Source of the DNA: Chara braunii
Taxonomy: Eukaryota > Streptophyta > Charophyceae > Charales > Characeae
Reading direction: 5' to 3'
Assembly: GCA_003427395.1 (NCBI GenBank)
Contig: BFEA01000006.1
Location: 7,923,742-7,947,329, forward strand
DNA: 23,588 nucleotides
Positions 10,393 to 19,669 of the stretch are shown here, one piece after another. Under the pieces are notes generated by a model, which was not told the origin of the DNA, did not search any database, and worked only from the letters and a program-made list of their open reading frames with translations. Every line of letters begins with the position of its first letter. Within the stretch, counting starts at the first letter, position 1. The translations under genes and the position numbers were made by a program.

Positions 10393-11271
10393 CTAGTCGC
10401 TTCCGTCACTATCGTCCGCGTTACCTTCTGGCTCGTCCCTCTCACTACTCTCTGCATTATCTTCTGAGCTCTCTTCCTCCTCCGATCTCCCCTTCTCTTC
10501 ACTAGAGTCCTCGTTAGCACTTTCTCTTCCCGACTCCTTGCTGGTTACTGTTCACCAGGAATCTCTCAGTTTCTTCTCCTCGCTAGCAGCGAATGCAAGA
10601 TTCGCAATTTCTAGGTCCGAGATGCCCCTAACCCCCTCTTGCGCACACCTCCTAATCAAGTCCCTATCCACATCACTTGGCTGCCCGGAGAATAGAGGTT
10701 TGATGAACTCCCCAACGCGTGCCCACCACTCGAAGTCGGTGTCCTCTCTCGACTCCCAGCACTGGGTGAATAACTCGTGGCCTCCTTCACCTAGAGGGAA
10801 TTTTTCTATTACTTGACCCCTCAATCGGACTCTCTGCAAGGTCTCCTCGTCAGCATAGAGTAGTTGATAGGCCCAGGTGGGGAGGGTCCACGTTCTCCCG
10901 CGGGCTGCCCTTGGGATTTCCGTCCTTCCTCGGTACTCTACTTTATCAATCACGAGGTCCCCGGAGCCAACTCTTCTCAATCTATGCACTCGCTCTAGGG
11001 CTCTTTCAACGATGCCCAGAGAATCTTTCCCTTCTACTAATTCAGTTGTGAAAATTAGTCGGGCGTCAGGGGACAAAAATATTTCCGCCTTTCTCGTGCA
11101 ACTCCTCCCCACCGAAAACCTGACCACTGTCTCCTGCTCGTAAATTTCGAAGAACTCGATAGTCACCTCTCCTTCCCCTCTAACTTTCGGGAGAGTCACT
11201 CCATATTTTCCTCCGCATGTCCAAACCCTTTCTATGGTGCCATAAGGGTCCCCCCTTTCGTATCTGATCAT
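10393..11271 (-). CDS. Accessory module M6, with acidic readthrough tail
   Basis: ATG at 11271-11269; 239 codons to a TGA at 10554-10552. The same frame then stays open for about 52 codons of Ser/Glu/Asp-rich sequence to a TAG at 10395-10393. It is the longest uninterrupted member of the module family. Visible parts are an N-terminal beta-rich portion ending RFSVGRS, an AEIFLSPDA segment, a central LPTWAYQLLY...ELFTQCW stretch that aligns with VPRFIFERVY...LLTWCF in M4, and a C-terminal SDLEIANLAFAAS helix that matches SDLIRIAIA in M4. No known family, catalytic motif, signal peptide or membrane segment is recognised. It lies between M5 (7-base gap) and gag. It probably encodes an accessory protein of the retrotransposon; function unknown. 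Confidence 0.6.
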
Positions 11272-11278
11272 AGGAGCT

Positions 11279-11755
11279 TCACCTCACATCTGCCAACCTC
11301 GTGGCGGCCTCGACCAACGAGTTCTCGCACTTCGCACGACCAGTCCCTTCGTCCTCTCCCAGAGTTTGACGCAAAGCCTCTTCGTATTCTCCCGTTCTAT
11401 CCCAAAATTGGGTCTCCACGAGGTGCGTCCTAGATGCCAGTGGCGTTCCTAGATACCTAGAGTCCTCCTCAAATTTTCTCTCTACTTCCAACAAAGGCTC
11501 CCTCCAAGTCCTCGAGAATCTTACGCCACTAGCGTCCCTAATGTGGACTGAAAAGGTAGTTAGTGTGGTCCAGCCCCTTCTTTTCCACAAGGCCAGGCGG
11601 CAAACCTCTACTAGAAACTCCTTCTCGGCGCGGACTACCCGGTCCTCTCCCAATTCAGGGTTAAGCTTTGCACCCGCTTCGAACCTAACTTCGCTACCGT
11701 CCTCGTAGGTCTCTAATTCCCAACGGATCCTATTGGAAACAAACGAAGCTCTCAT
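11279..11755 (-). CDS. Accessory module M5, second ORF
   Basis: ATG at 11755, 158 codons, ending 7 bases before the M6 start. It has charged, mixed alpha/beta-looking sequence. VRFEAGAK followed by RAEKEFLVEVCRLALWKRRGW lines up loosely with RFAVG and HAEGTIYLSKEVW...LVLGWYR in M1, so I place it in the same family as a strongly diverged or shortened copy. The frame is intact. It is preceded by a 62-codon ORF only 4 bases away, and the two together fill one module period (about 0.67 kb). No recognisable domain. Confidence 0.5.
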   Translation of the reverse strand: MRASFVSNRIRWELETYEDGSEVRFEAGAKLNPELGEDRVVRAEKEFLVEVCRLALWKRRGWTTLTTFSVHIRDASGVRFSRTWREPLLEVERKFEEDSRYLGTPLASRTHLVETQFWDRTGEYEEALRQTLGEDEGTGRAKCENSLVEAATRLADVR

Positions 11756-11759
11756 CCCC

Positions 11760-11948
11760 TCACTGCGCGAGAAGATCTATCGTTACCTCGTCTAGGATAG
11801 CGATCGCAGCTGTCTCAAGTAGCTTGATCCTGGCTAAGGACCCGGGCCTTGCCCTCCTTTCTTCTTCCCAGCATAGAACAAGGATCCGCTGAACCTCTTC
11901 CCTTACTCTATCCAACTCCTCAAACTCCTTAAGGTCTGGCTCGGTCAT
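11760..11948 (-). CDS. Small helical ORF of module M5
   Basis: ATG at 11948, 62 codons, highly charged and probably all alpha-helical (LKEFEELDRVREEVQRI, then a Leu/Ile/Ala-rich C-terminus). Its start overlaps the out-of-frame C-terminal remnant of M4, and its stop lies 4 bases before the next ATG. It resembles no family I know. It could be a separate small protein or a broken-off part of a module. Confidence 0.4.
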   Translation of the reverse strand: MTEPDLKEFEELDRVREEVQRILVLCWEEERRARPGSLARIKLLETAAIAILDEVTIDLLAQ

Positions 11949-12673
11949 CCCCTAACCTCCGTCGACGACACGCAATTGCTATCCGAATTAAGTCTGAGGG
12001 GTCTAACCCCGCTAGCTCTCCCTCGCAGATCTTACCTAAGTACCTCCACAATATCTTAGACTCCTCGCGTGTCGACCCCACCCTTCAAATGCGTAACACA
12101 GGTCCTCTAGGGTCGACCAATCGTCTCTATAGGGGTCCCGAAAACACCAAGTTAACAAGGTGTGAAGGTCCGATCCCGTGAACCTGAATTGACATAGGAT
12201 GGAAACCCTTCTTTCTACCGCCTTCTTAACATCCTCAGAGGGGTAAACCCGCTCGAAAATAAAACGGGGGACTTCCACCGGCTCGCCGGTATTTCTTCCC
12301 AACCCCCGTAGGTCACTAGATATTTCTCGTCGCATCCTTCGTGAGGTCTCAACTCCTCTACTAACCCCCCTAACCGGCCTCTCACGGCTCGAGCGTCCCA
12401 GAGAGGGTCTTGTCCAATCCGTAAGCTACGTGCTATCTCAACAAGCCCTTCCTTCTAGAGGAATATTCGGGCTTCTCCAACTACAACCTTCCACTGGCGA
12501 CTCACCGCAAATCGTATGAACGCCTTACCGCGCCGGATCTCCCCTTCTTCTCGCAAGAGGGTCCTAGTTGGCTCAATCAATTGGGCCCTAGGCAGAGTGA
12601 TACTGACGACCTCCCCGGTATCCTCTACGGGCTCTACGGATGCCCAGAGAGTTCTCGGGATCCCTCTTATCAT
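11943..12673 (-). pseudogene. Accessory module M4 (one stop, two frame changes)
   Basis: ATG at 12673, overlapping the M3 stop as ATGA. The N-terminus reads to RFAVSRQ and GEARIFL, then a TAG at 12457-12455 followed in frame by KEGLVEIARSLRIG. The frame changes near 12340 into the part with VPRFIFERVYPSED and LHTLLTWCF, and again near 12080 into ILWRYLGKICEGELAGL and SDLIRIAIA, the C-terminal helix shared with M6. All parts align in order with M1 and M6, so it is one degenerate gene of about 240 codons. No known function. Confidence 0.55.
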
Positions 12674-13355
12674 CGGCCCTCGAAACCCCGCCGGTTAGAC
12701 ACCTGCTTTTCCCCGAAGAGGCGGGCATACGGAACGTCCGCGACGAGGGATCGGAGACCCTCAAATTCTCTCAATCTCCCGAATATGGCGGGTAGCTCAC
12801 TCCTTGGGGGAACTCCCGCGTCCACACACCGAGTATAAAGCCAGAACAAACCCCTAGCCCGCACCCCGGATTCTGGAGCTGCCCTAAGCAGTGCTACCAC
12901 CCTCTCCTCCGGGTCTCTTAGGAACGAACTGGCCACGAACAAGGGCAGGTTAGCGTGGAGGACCCCGGAAGCGCGAGGGACCTCTCCAGGCTCGGCGAAG
13001 AAAACTAGCGACCACGAATCGAAAGTCCCTTCCTCGTAGTCAGCTTACACCAGGTTGTTTGCCAACAGCCTTGCGGATTCTTGGTATTCAAAATGAGTAA
13101 GTTGTCCGGTCACTAAACCTCTCCATACTTCGGTCCACACCTCTTCGTTGAGAAAAATTGTAGCCCGAACCTCCAAGAAACGACCCAGGTCGGGCGGACC
13201 TCCTCTTTCCACACCCTCCTTCCAAGTGAGCCTTCGAGCTCGAACCCACACATAGCCCCTTCTCTGATCAATCCCCCTTTCTCAACGCTCATCCAATAAA
13301 GAGTCACTTGAGGATCCCCCGGAACTAAAACCTTCTCGGCGTCACTGGCCTCTAT
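12670..13355 (-). pseudogene. Accessory module M3 (frame change and one TAA)
   Basis: The open frame begins just after a TAG at 13358-13356. The N-terminal part (IEASDAEKV, then VEKGGLIREG) is in one frame. Near 13260 it moves to a second frame with EVRATIFLNEEVW, a TAA at 13047-13045, and LFWLYTRCVDAGVPPR, ending at 12670. The LYT.C.D.G.PPR motif is shared with M2 (LYTHCIDQGIPPR) and M1 (YYTYCVDNPVP). It follows M2 almost directly and overlaps the start of M4 by 4 bases. Probably a relic accessory gene of the element; function unknown. Confidence 0.55.
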
Positions 13356-13374
13356 CTACCCGACCACCCCGTTT

Positions 13375-13958
13375 TCACTGAGTATGAACTTCACCATCTG
13401 CTATCATCGTCCTAAAGACCCACCTGCGATATTTTTCAGGAGAGAGAGTGAAGGGTCTTTCTAGAGATCCTACTCTCTGGAAAATACCCCAGAGTTTCCT
13501 GCGCGGCGGAATACCCTGATCGATGCAGTGCGTATACAGTATCCACAGGTCCCTGAAGGTAAGACCCAAACTCCTACCCCTCTCTAGAAGAAACACTATT
13601 TTTCCCTCGTTAGCTCTAGGAAAAAGGTAAGACGACACCCTCACAGTTAACGGATAACTTGACCTTGCAAGCTCTCTCGCCCCCGCGAACCTCTCCCTTT
13701 CCACAGGCACGAAGGCAAATCGCTCTTTAACCCTACTACAAGTTTCGCCCAAGCCTCCGGAGCTACAAAAATAACCGTGGTTATTTCAAGACTCCGCCCA
13801 AGACCTTGGTCTTCTACTTCTTTGGACTCCACCCACACGAATCCCCCACTATTCGTGGACCTTCCCCCTTCTATCCTTTCCCAATCCGAGACTTCCCCGT
13901 TGCTAGGGACCAGCCTAAGCGTCGCACGGTCCTCTAAAGAAGACTCTAAGAAGCACCC
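13375..13958 (-). pseudogene. Accessory module M2 (frame change)
   Basis: It is open from just after a TAG at 13961-13959. The first frame has LESSLEDRATLRLVPS and SLEITTVIFVAPEAW, matching the AxIFLxxEvW position of the other modules. Near 13760 the frame changes into the segment with VRVSSYLFPRANEGK and LWILYTHCIDQGIPPR, ending at 13375. It is shorter than M4 and M6 and lacks their C-terminal SDL helix. No known domain. Confidence 0.5.
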
Positions 13959-13986
13959 CTACTTTCTATCATGGAACACCATTCAT

Positions 13987-14697
13987 TTAGAAGATTCTTT
14001 GTGGCACCCCAAAGACTCTTTGGTATCCATAGTCCCTACCTCCCTCGTGGTCCCGGGTAGACTCCCTAAAGATCCCTGCACGAATCATACATGCCTTGAT
14101 CCCGTATGGTACCGGGTTATCCACGCAATAGGTGTAGTACCAATGGAGAGACCTAACAGATAGCTGCCACCCCCTCTCTCTCACTAGGGACCGCACAACC
14201 CTATCGTATCGCTCCTCTTTCCCGCTCACCCTTCGAAAAACGAATGATGGAAAAATGGCGCTGACGCACCTTGTGGCGCGGGGGTACTCTTCATCTCGCG
14301 CGCAAGTCACCCTTACCTCAATGGGCGGGCAGTGTCTACGGGGGTCTGTCTCAAAGATCTGCCTCAAAATCGGACCTGCTCGTGCCTCCCAATGATCCGC
14401 ACGGTACCACCCCAGGACCAAATGTGTGACGTTATCAACCCAGACCTCCTTACTCAAATAAATAGTTCCTTCCGCATGGATCACTGTTCGTCTGGGTCTC
14501 TTCCCGTTCAGGGGTCTATTTCGGGACCACCTATCCCTCTCCCAAGTTCCTACTGCGAAACGAGCCCAAAGAAAAACTCCTCGTTCTAGCTCTAACCCTT
14601 TCTCGCGGCCGGTTAGATACCTCTCCGTGCGGTGGTCTAAGGGGACGCTGAAGCACTCTTTGTCTTTGCTTAAGTCCGCCTTCTCTATCCGAACCCC
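13987..14697 (-). CDS. Accessory module M1
   Basis: One uninterrupted frame of about 236 codons follows a TAA at 14700-14698; no clear ATG is seen near the front, so the start may be lost. In order: IEKADLSKDKECFSVP, LELERGVFLWARFAVGTW, HAEGTIYLSKEVWVDN, LVLGWYRADHWEARAG, PPIEVRVTC, FPSFVFRRV, and LHWYYTYCVDNPVPYG. It is the best reference for the family because no frame change is needed. It lies just downstream of S2. Function unknown; nothing resembles gag, pol, env or a nuclease. Confidence 0.55.
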   Translation of the reverse strand, partial: GVRIEKADLSKDKECFSVPLDHRTERYLTGREKGLELERGVFLWARFAVGTWERDRWSRNRPLNGKRPRRTVIHAEGTIYLSKEVWVDNVTHLVLGWYRADHWEARAGPILRQIFETDPRRHCPPIEVRVTCARDEEYPRATRCVSAIFPSFVFRRVSGKEERYDRVVRSLVRERGWQLSVRSLHWYYTYCVDNPVPYGIKACMIRAGIFRESTRDHEGGRDYGYQRVFGVPQRIF

Positions 14698-14722
14698 TTA
14701 TTCCTTAGTACCCTCTATGATC

Positions 14723-15087
14723 CTAACCATCCCCTTGGACTATCTCCTCTATGATTTGAACCAGAGCTCTCCACTCGTCCGACCCGTCTAGGAAGGCGTC
14801 CGGAATAGTGGGGACCGGCTTACCGCCTCGTGGATACGTTCTACACCCCAACGAGTAGAAGTAGTTAATCTCATAAGCCCCCAGCAGTTGCCTCTCGAGC
14901 TGCGCGTGACCGATCGCTTCCTCCCAACTATCCAAATATCCCGCCTCCCTATCAACACTCTCTTCTACGTACAAGGCTATGTCGAAGTGTTCGGTCCACC
15001 AGTAAAGGTATAGCACCACACATCTACCCCGCCTATATCACCCACACTAATTCCCGCGGGTTCAAACTCCAAAGGCCTCAAGTTCAT
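14723..15087 (-). pseudogene. Small accessory ORF S2, paralogue of S1 (frameshifted)
   Basis: An ATG at 15087-15085 starts about 25 codons ending GGVDVWCYTF. A one-base shift near 15012 leads into a 98-codon frame with TEHFDIALYVEE, WEEAIGH, FYSLGCRTYPRGGK, IPDAFLDGSDEWRALV and an IIEEIV end. Every block matches S1 in the same order, at roughly half identity by eye. The family is not recognised. The aromatic-rich core and conserved YPRGG and LDGSDEW suggest a small folded domain. Confidence 0.55.
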
Positions 15088-15443
15088 GGATTCGCCGCTC
15101 TCACTATACGCTCCACAATCCCCACTAGTACTTTCCATTCATCTGATCCATCGAGATAAGCGTCCGGAATTACCGGTGCCGGACGACCACCTCTGGGGTA
15201 GGTTTGATATCCTAGAGAGTAGAAATACTTGTACCCATAACCCCTTAACTCCTCACGAGAACCGCGGGAATGGCCTGTCGCCTCTTCCCACCCACAAAGG
15301 AAGTCCTCTCCTTGATCTTGTACCTCCTCTACATAGACACCTACATCAAAGTCCCCCGTCCATAGTCGAAAGGAGTAACACCACACGTCTACACCTCCGT
15401 ACGTACACACACTAATCCATTCTGGAACGGCTTCTAGGCTCAT
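15084..15443 (-). CDS. Small accessory ORF S1
   Basis: ATG at 15443, 119 codons, intact. Visible blocks are GGVDVWCYSFRLWTGDFD, VGVYVEE, WEEATGH, YFYSLGYQTYPRGGR, IPDAYLDGSDEWK and a VERIV end. Its stop overlaps the start of S2 by 4 bases. S1 and S2 are tandem paralogues with a spacing of 356 bases. There is no signal peptide or membrane segment and no recognised family. It is the first well-folded-looking ORF after the leader, so it may be the first protein read from this part of the transcript. Confidence 0.55.
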   Translation of the reverse strand: MSLEAVPEWISVCTYGGVDVWCYSFRLWTGDFDVGVYVEEVQDQGEDFLCGWEEATGHSRGSREELRGYGYKYFYSLGYQTYPRGGRPAPVIPDAYLDGSDEWKVLVGIVERIVRAANP

Positions 15444-16046
15444 GCAGTATAATCAAAGGAAAATTCCCTAAGTTCCTATTTCCTTTTGGTCACTCAAAAG
15501 ACCACCTCTATTCCGAAAGGAGAAGAAGCCTGTGAGCTCATAAGGATCAAATGGACCAGAGAAGGAACACTGTCTCACTCGGCTACCTTCCTGTCCTCCC
15601 CCGCTGAGAGACCCTTCCCCACTCCCGGCCTAGAGACTAGTCGCAGACACAGGTTATCCCTAAGGAAGGGTGGCAACCCCCTCCCCGGAGTCGGACCGAA
15701 GTCACACACCCGGGTCCTATGTCCCCCACTGAACCGACCTTTAGTCCTAAGTTAGCCTATCCGGCACCACGCCTCTACTCGGCCAACCTCAAGCGTTGAA
15801 TTACCCGGGTCCTAGGACAAGATCCACCTATGTATCAGAAATCACTAGCCTATCTACTCCCTCCCCATTCTCCCCATTGTGAACTCTTCGCACTTCGTTC
15901 CCTTCTTTCTTTTCCGCCTCCTGCTGCCTCTTTTCTCTCTTGGAATCGCTGGAAAATCGGGAAGTTAAACAAAAATGGGGTGGGAAGAGCGGAGCTTTAG
16001 GAAGAGGCTATCAGGTTAGATTGAAAAGTATACGTACCTTGAGTCT
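15444..16046 (-). other. Stretch without supported gene
   Basis: All frames on the coding strand are broken by several stops. I see only a short repeated TAGGACCCGGGT-like string on the minus strand (about 15705-15720 and 15805-15820). The plus-strand open frame here has no supporting feature. It may be spacer, an intron or a decayed module. Confidence 0.5.
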
Positions 16047-16592
16047 TCAATATTCGTTATCATAGTCCCAATAGTCCCCCAGTTCCGAGTCCGAGAAATC
16101 GGCTAGACACCAGTCCACCCAGGACTCGGTCTCCGATCCCTCGTCCAAGGTCCCCCAAGTACCCCCTTCTTGTCTAATGCCCTCGCTAAGACGGGGAAGC
16201 GTGTCTCTCTCTCCCCCTCGCCCCGGTACCCGTAACACCACTCTCCTCTCCCCCAAGTCCCGAACAGGTCCCGTTTGAGAGTCCTGCTCCCTTGTGGGAG
16301 TTGGAACCGTCGTCAGCCCTCGCGGGTCGAGAACAGAGGCCCCTAACCTCTCTCTAGACACCCTCTCTCGTGCGGGACTTTGCCCCCGGGCAGGTACCCT
16401 CCACAACCCGTGAGGATCAAGAATACTCAGTGACCCCCTCGGATCCCAAATAGACAGCGCCCCCGGACCCTCTCGGACCCCTCTCTCCTCTATCTCTCTC
16501 CCCCTCTCTCTTTCTTCCCCTCGAGCAGACCCCCCTACACTATTTTCCCGGACTGTTCTTCTTCCTCCCCTTTCGTTGTTCTTCACCCTCAT
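16047..16592 (-). CDS. Arg/Glu-rich leader ORF
   Basis: ATG at 16592-16590, directly after an in-frame TGA, so the start is well defined; 181 codons. The N-terminal half is Arg/Glu/Gly-rich and low in complexity. The middle has repeats of LDPRGL/LDPHGL followed by VP, and the C-terminus is acidic and aromatic (WVDWCLADFSDSE, ending in YWDYDNEY). Composition recalls the N-terminal extension of gag, but I see no clear alignment. It is the first ORF of the element transcript, 433 bases from the primer-binding site. It is probably intrinsically disordered; function unknown. Confidence 0.45.
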   Translation of the reverse strand: MRVKNNERGGRRTVRENSVGGSARGEERERGREIEERGVREGPGALSIWDPRGSLSILDPHGLWRVPARGQSPARERVSRERLGASVLDPRGLTTVPTPTREQDSQTGPVRDLGERRVVLRVPGRGGERDTLPRLSEGIRQEGGTWGTLDEGSETESWVDWCLADFSDSELGDYWDYDNEY

Positions 16593-17025
16593 TCAGACCC
16601 TTCAAGCAAACTGTGCTCCCCCTAGTTTTGTAAATTCTTAGAAACAAACAAGCCCAAAAACCAAGCACACACAATGAAGAGGAACTGACCTGGTTTACCC
16701 CTCGACGGTCGGAAGTGGGAGTCGAGATCGCAAGCGGGCCGGAGTGGACCTGCAAGAAAAACAAGGAGACAAGTCCCAATACCCGAAGCCCCTCGCACGC
16801 GACAAGCCCAACAACAGCCCTTTACCCCAATGAAACCCTCGCCGATGCCGCTTGAGAAGAATTGCGTAGACCCTGACGAAGACCACCTTGAAGCCGCGTG
16901 TCGAAGGACTTGATGCCGGAAAAAATTGTAGAATATCCCCGACTCTCACTACCGCTGCCTGTCACGCCAGTCCTCCCCGTATACCGAGTCCTTTGAGCCG
17001 GCCGCGGCTGAGGGAGAAGTGCTCA
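16593..17025 (-). other. 5' leader of element 1
   Basis: Lies between the primer-binding site and the first leader ORF. Packaging and dimerisation signals would be expected here in an LTR element. I see no ORF on the coding strand with internal support. Confidence 0.5.
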
Positions 17026-17043
17026 TCCCCGGCAACGGCGCCA
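17026..17043 (-). promoter_or_regulatory. Primer-binding site, tRNA-Asp type
   Basis: The minus strand reads TGGCGCCGTTGCCGGGGA. Its complement, TCCCCGGCAACGGCGCCA, is the 3' end of plant tRNA-Asp including CCA, as known from Athila/Tat-type plant elements. It lies 3 bases (17044-17046) from the LTR end at 17047, the normal spacing. It fixes the LTR border and the minus orientation of the element. Confidence 0.93.
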
Positions 17044-17284
17044 CTTTGTCGGGTCTCCCTTTATCTCTACCTCTTGTAACTGCAGCCGAGCCGAGGTCCG
17101 CCCGGTTCGGGCGCCCCCTTCCTCGAGGGAGTTCCCTTTTTGGAAAGAGCCTGCCCCCCTATCTAACAGGACCGCTTCCGGGAGCGTTGCTGATAACCCC
17201 TACCCGCTCTCGCCAACTTACCCTCCCCAAGGCTCCTACCTCCCTCTACTTTCACACGTGCGGGGTTAGAGCCCAGTGCTTGAT

Positions 17285-17532
17285 CGGTCAGCATAGATGA
17301 ACACGACAGGCGTCCGATCACATGGTCTGCAGCCCGTAGCGAAGCACATGTCAAGTAAGCTCGTGGTCAGCATAGATGCACACGACCAGCGGCCGATCAC
17401 ATGGCCTGCAGCCCATAACGTAGCACGTGGCAAGTAAGCTTGCGGCCGACACCGATGAACACAACGAGCGGCCGGTCACTTGGCCTGCAGCCAGTAGCGC
17501 AGCACGTGTCAAGTAAGCGCCCGTCCTTCTTT
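17285..17532. repeat. 79-bp tandem repeat array in right LTR
   Basis: Three units start with GATG at 17296, 17375 and 17454, 79 bases apart, matching the last three units of the left array. The array starts abruptly at 17285 inside a unit, where homology with the left LTR also stops. Confidence 0.85.
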
Positions 17533-18255
17533 CGTGAACGCCCTCTCTGGGGAAGCCGAGGGACTCCAATGTCTCGCTCGAGCGCGACCCTCGCCTCTCT
17601 AGACACACAGATCTCAGCGCCTCCGCGCGCGCTTCCTCTCCGCATACGAAACGACCGCCCTCTGGTTTCCTTGCTCTCCTTCTCTCCCGCTCTCCCTCTC
17701 TCTCTTTCTTTCTCTCTCGTCTCTCTCTTCTCTAGTTGGCGCCTCTCAGATCGACTCGAAACTTGTGTTTACTACTGCACAAAATGCAGAGACAGTACTC
17801 GGGCTTTCACCCGTGCGTGGCCCCCTTCGCAAGCGAGCTAGTCCTATCTCTGCCTCCCTCCCTCTCTTTGGACGAGCACACGCCTAGCGAGAGTTGAAAG
17901 CTCTCCTGGTTGTAGTCGCTACCGACCTGCCCGGCCCGGGCGGTCGACTTTATCGTGCGCCTTCCTCGTCGCGCGTGGGGTTCCTTGATGGGCCGAAGGC
18001 ATCTTGCGCAGAGGTCAAAAAGGAGTCTGGCCAAACGTTTCTCTTCCATGTGCTTCCGCATTCTCCCTTCTCGACACCCTGCACCGGGAATCCCGTAGTA
18101 GCCGCGGCGCACGCCCCCACCCGCTATGGCTCTCTCTCTCTCTACGTCGAGCGCAGCTCTTCGCGGCTAGCTGGGTGCTCGGAATGCTGGTCCTAGCGTA
18201 CGCTTAGTGCGAGCCCCTCCTCTCGCACGCCGTCCCTTTTTCGTCACTTCTCTCC

Positions 18256-18266
18256 TTTATATATAC
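18256..18266 (-). promoter_or_regulatory. TATA-like box in 5' LTR
   Basis: The minus strand reads GTATATATAAA, identical to the left-LTR site. Transcription would start a few tens of bases to the left, giving a U3 of about 1.9 kb and an R-U5 of about 1.2 kb. It is the best promoter candidate for element 1; this is inferred from position and sequence only. Confidence 0.5.
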
Positions 18267-19669
18267 TTCCTCTCGTGATGTCTCCCATTCTCGGTTTGCA
18301 TTTCGTCGAGCAGGGCGACAATTCTAAATTTCCCTCAAAAATCTTTCTTCCCGCTTCCTCTTCACCTCTACCCTGCTTCTTTCCCTTCGATCCTTTCTGA
18401 CTCCGCCCCCCCTCCAATCAAGTTCCTTCCTTCTATTGCCACGCGGATCGACTCATGCTGCGCGCGGCCTTAGTTGCTAAAAAAAAAAGAAGTCCTTCCC
18501 GCCCCCTCCGCGCTTTTCCTCCTTTTGTTTTCCATCGATCCAATCGAGTTCTCTCCTTTCATCGCCGCGCGGATCGACTCCAGTCGTGCGCGACTTTCCC
18601 TCCAGGCCTAAACAGTTACAGCGAACACGATCCCGTTTCCCGCCGGAGTGTCTGTTCGTTTCCCGCGCCGTGCTACTTTGAGCCCGGAGGACCCATCTGA
18701 CCAAGAAGCTCTCGCTATCTTCAGCCCCGTTGGCAGTTACCAAGATCCACTGAGCGCGCCTCCCCCTCCTTCTTTGTTCTTCAACCGGTTCCCTCTAGCT
18801 GTGTTTCTTTTGGTTTTCCTCAGGTGGTTAAGCCTACTTCCCCCGCCAGTCTCCATCCTCACACGATAGACCCCTCATCTTTTTAGGGGGCCCGCCCCTG
18901 TACTCACCACGTGGGTCCCCCCCCTTCTTCAACCGCTTTCCCCGCTTCCTCAACCTCTTGCCAAGGAGCAGCACCCCGAGTGATGCCGCATCACCCCCCT
19001 CCTACCCGCATTTTGTTGCAGATACTCCGGCATTCGCTTGACCGTTCTTAGGATTCGTACAGCTGCCGTGCGCGTCGAATCGCTTCCCCTCCCCGCTCCT
19101 TGGGATCGGATTTTCTCTAGCACCTGACACCTTGCTGATCCGTAGGCCTCCTTCCCAATGTCGTATACTACCTCCTCCTTTTGAACTAATCGCTCCCTTT
19201 CCTTTGCTGAAAGTGGAAGCGTTTATCGGAATAGCTTGATCAAGCAGTCGGTCATCGCAGCACCCCTCGCCCCTTATCTGCCTTTAGCACCCGTAGGTTT
19301 AGCACAACTGAGTCGCGTCGATCTGCTGCGCCCGTCACGGCGGTTTAAACTTCATCCACCCAGCCTAGCTGGCCCACGACTATGATTTTAACCGTTGCTC
19401 GGGTCCATCGAGACTCTAGCATGAACACCCGAAAGCTCGGGTTTTCCCACAAACCACTCATTCATGCGCGCACATTACATCAGATCCACTTAAAAGGGAA
19501 GGGCACAAAATTCATCCTTTCCAGCTGGTAGATAGCCGCACCATTCTCTTTCACACTGTGACACTCATACGAAGTCCAGATCCGTCGTTTGCACGTCATA
19601 TCCCTTTTACCCACCAAAAGAGGTCTCAGGCTGCCGACCTTGAAACCACTATTTTTTTAGGAATCCGGT

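Noticed and set aside
15486-15755. 89-codon plus-strand open frame
   Set aside because: No motif, no paralogue in the window, opposite to all neighbours of element 1.
17026-17043. tRNA-Asp gene fragment
   Set aside because: Only the last 18 bases of the tRNA are present and they sit 3 bases inside an LTR end, so this is a primer-binding site.
17262-17284. Alternative primer-binding site (TGG-start on the minus strand) at the end of LTR homology 17285
   Set aside because: It matches no tRNA I know, and the true LTR end with terminal inverted repeat and tRNA-Asp site is at 17047.
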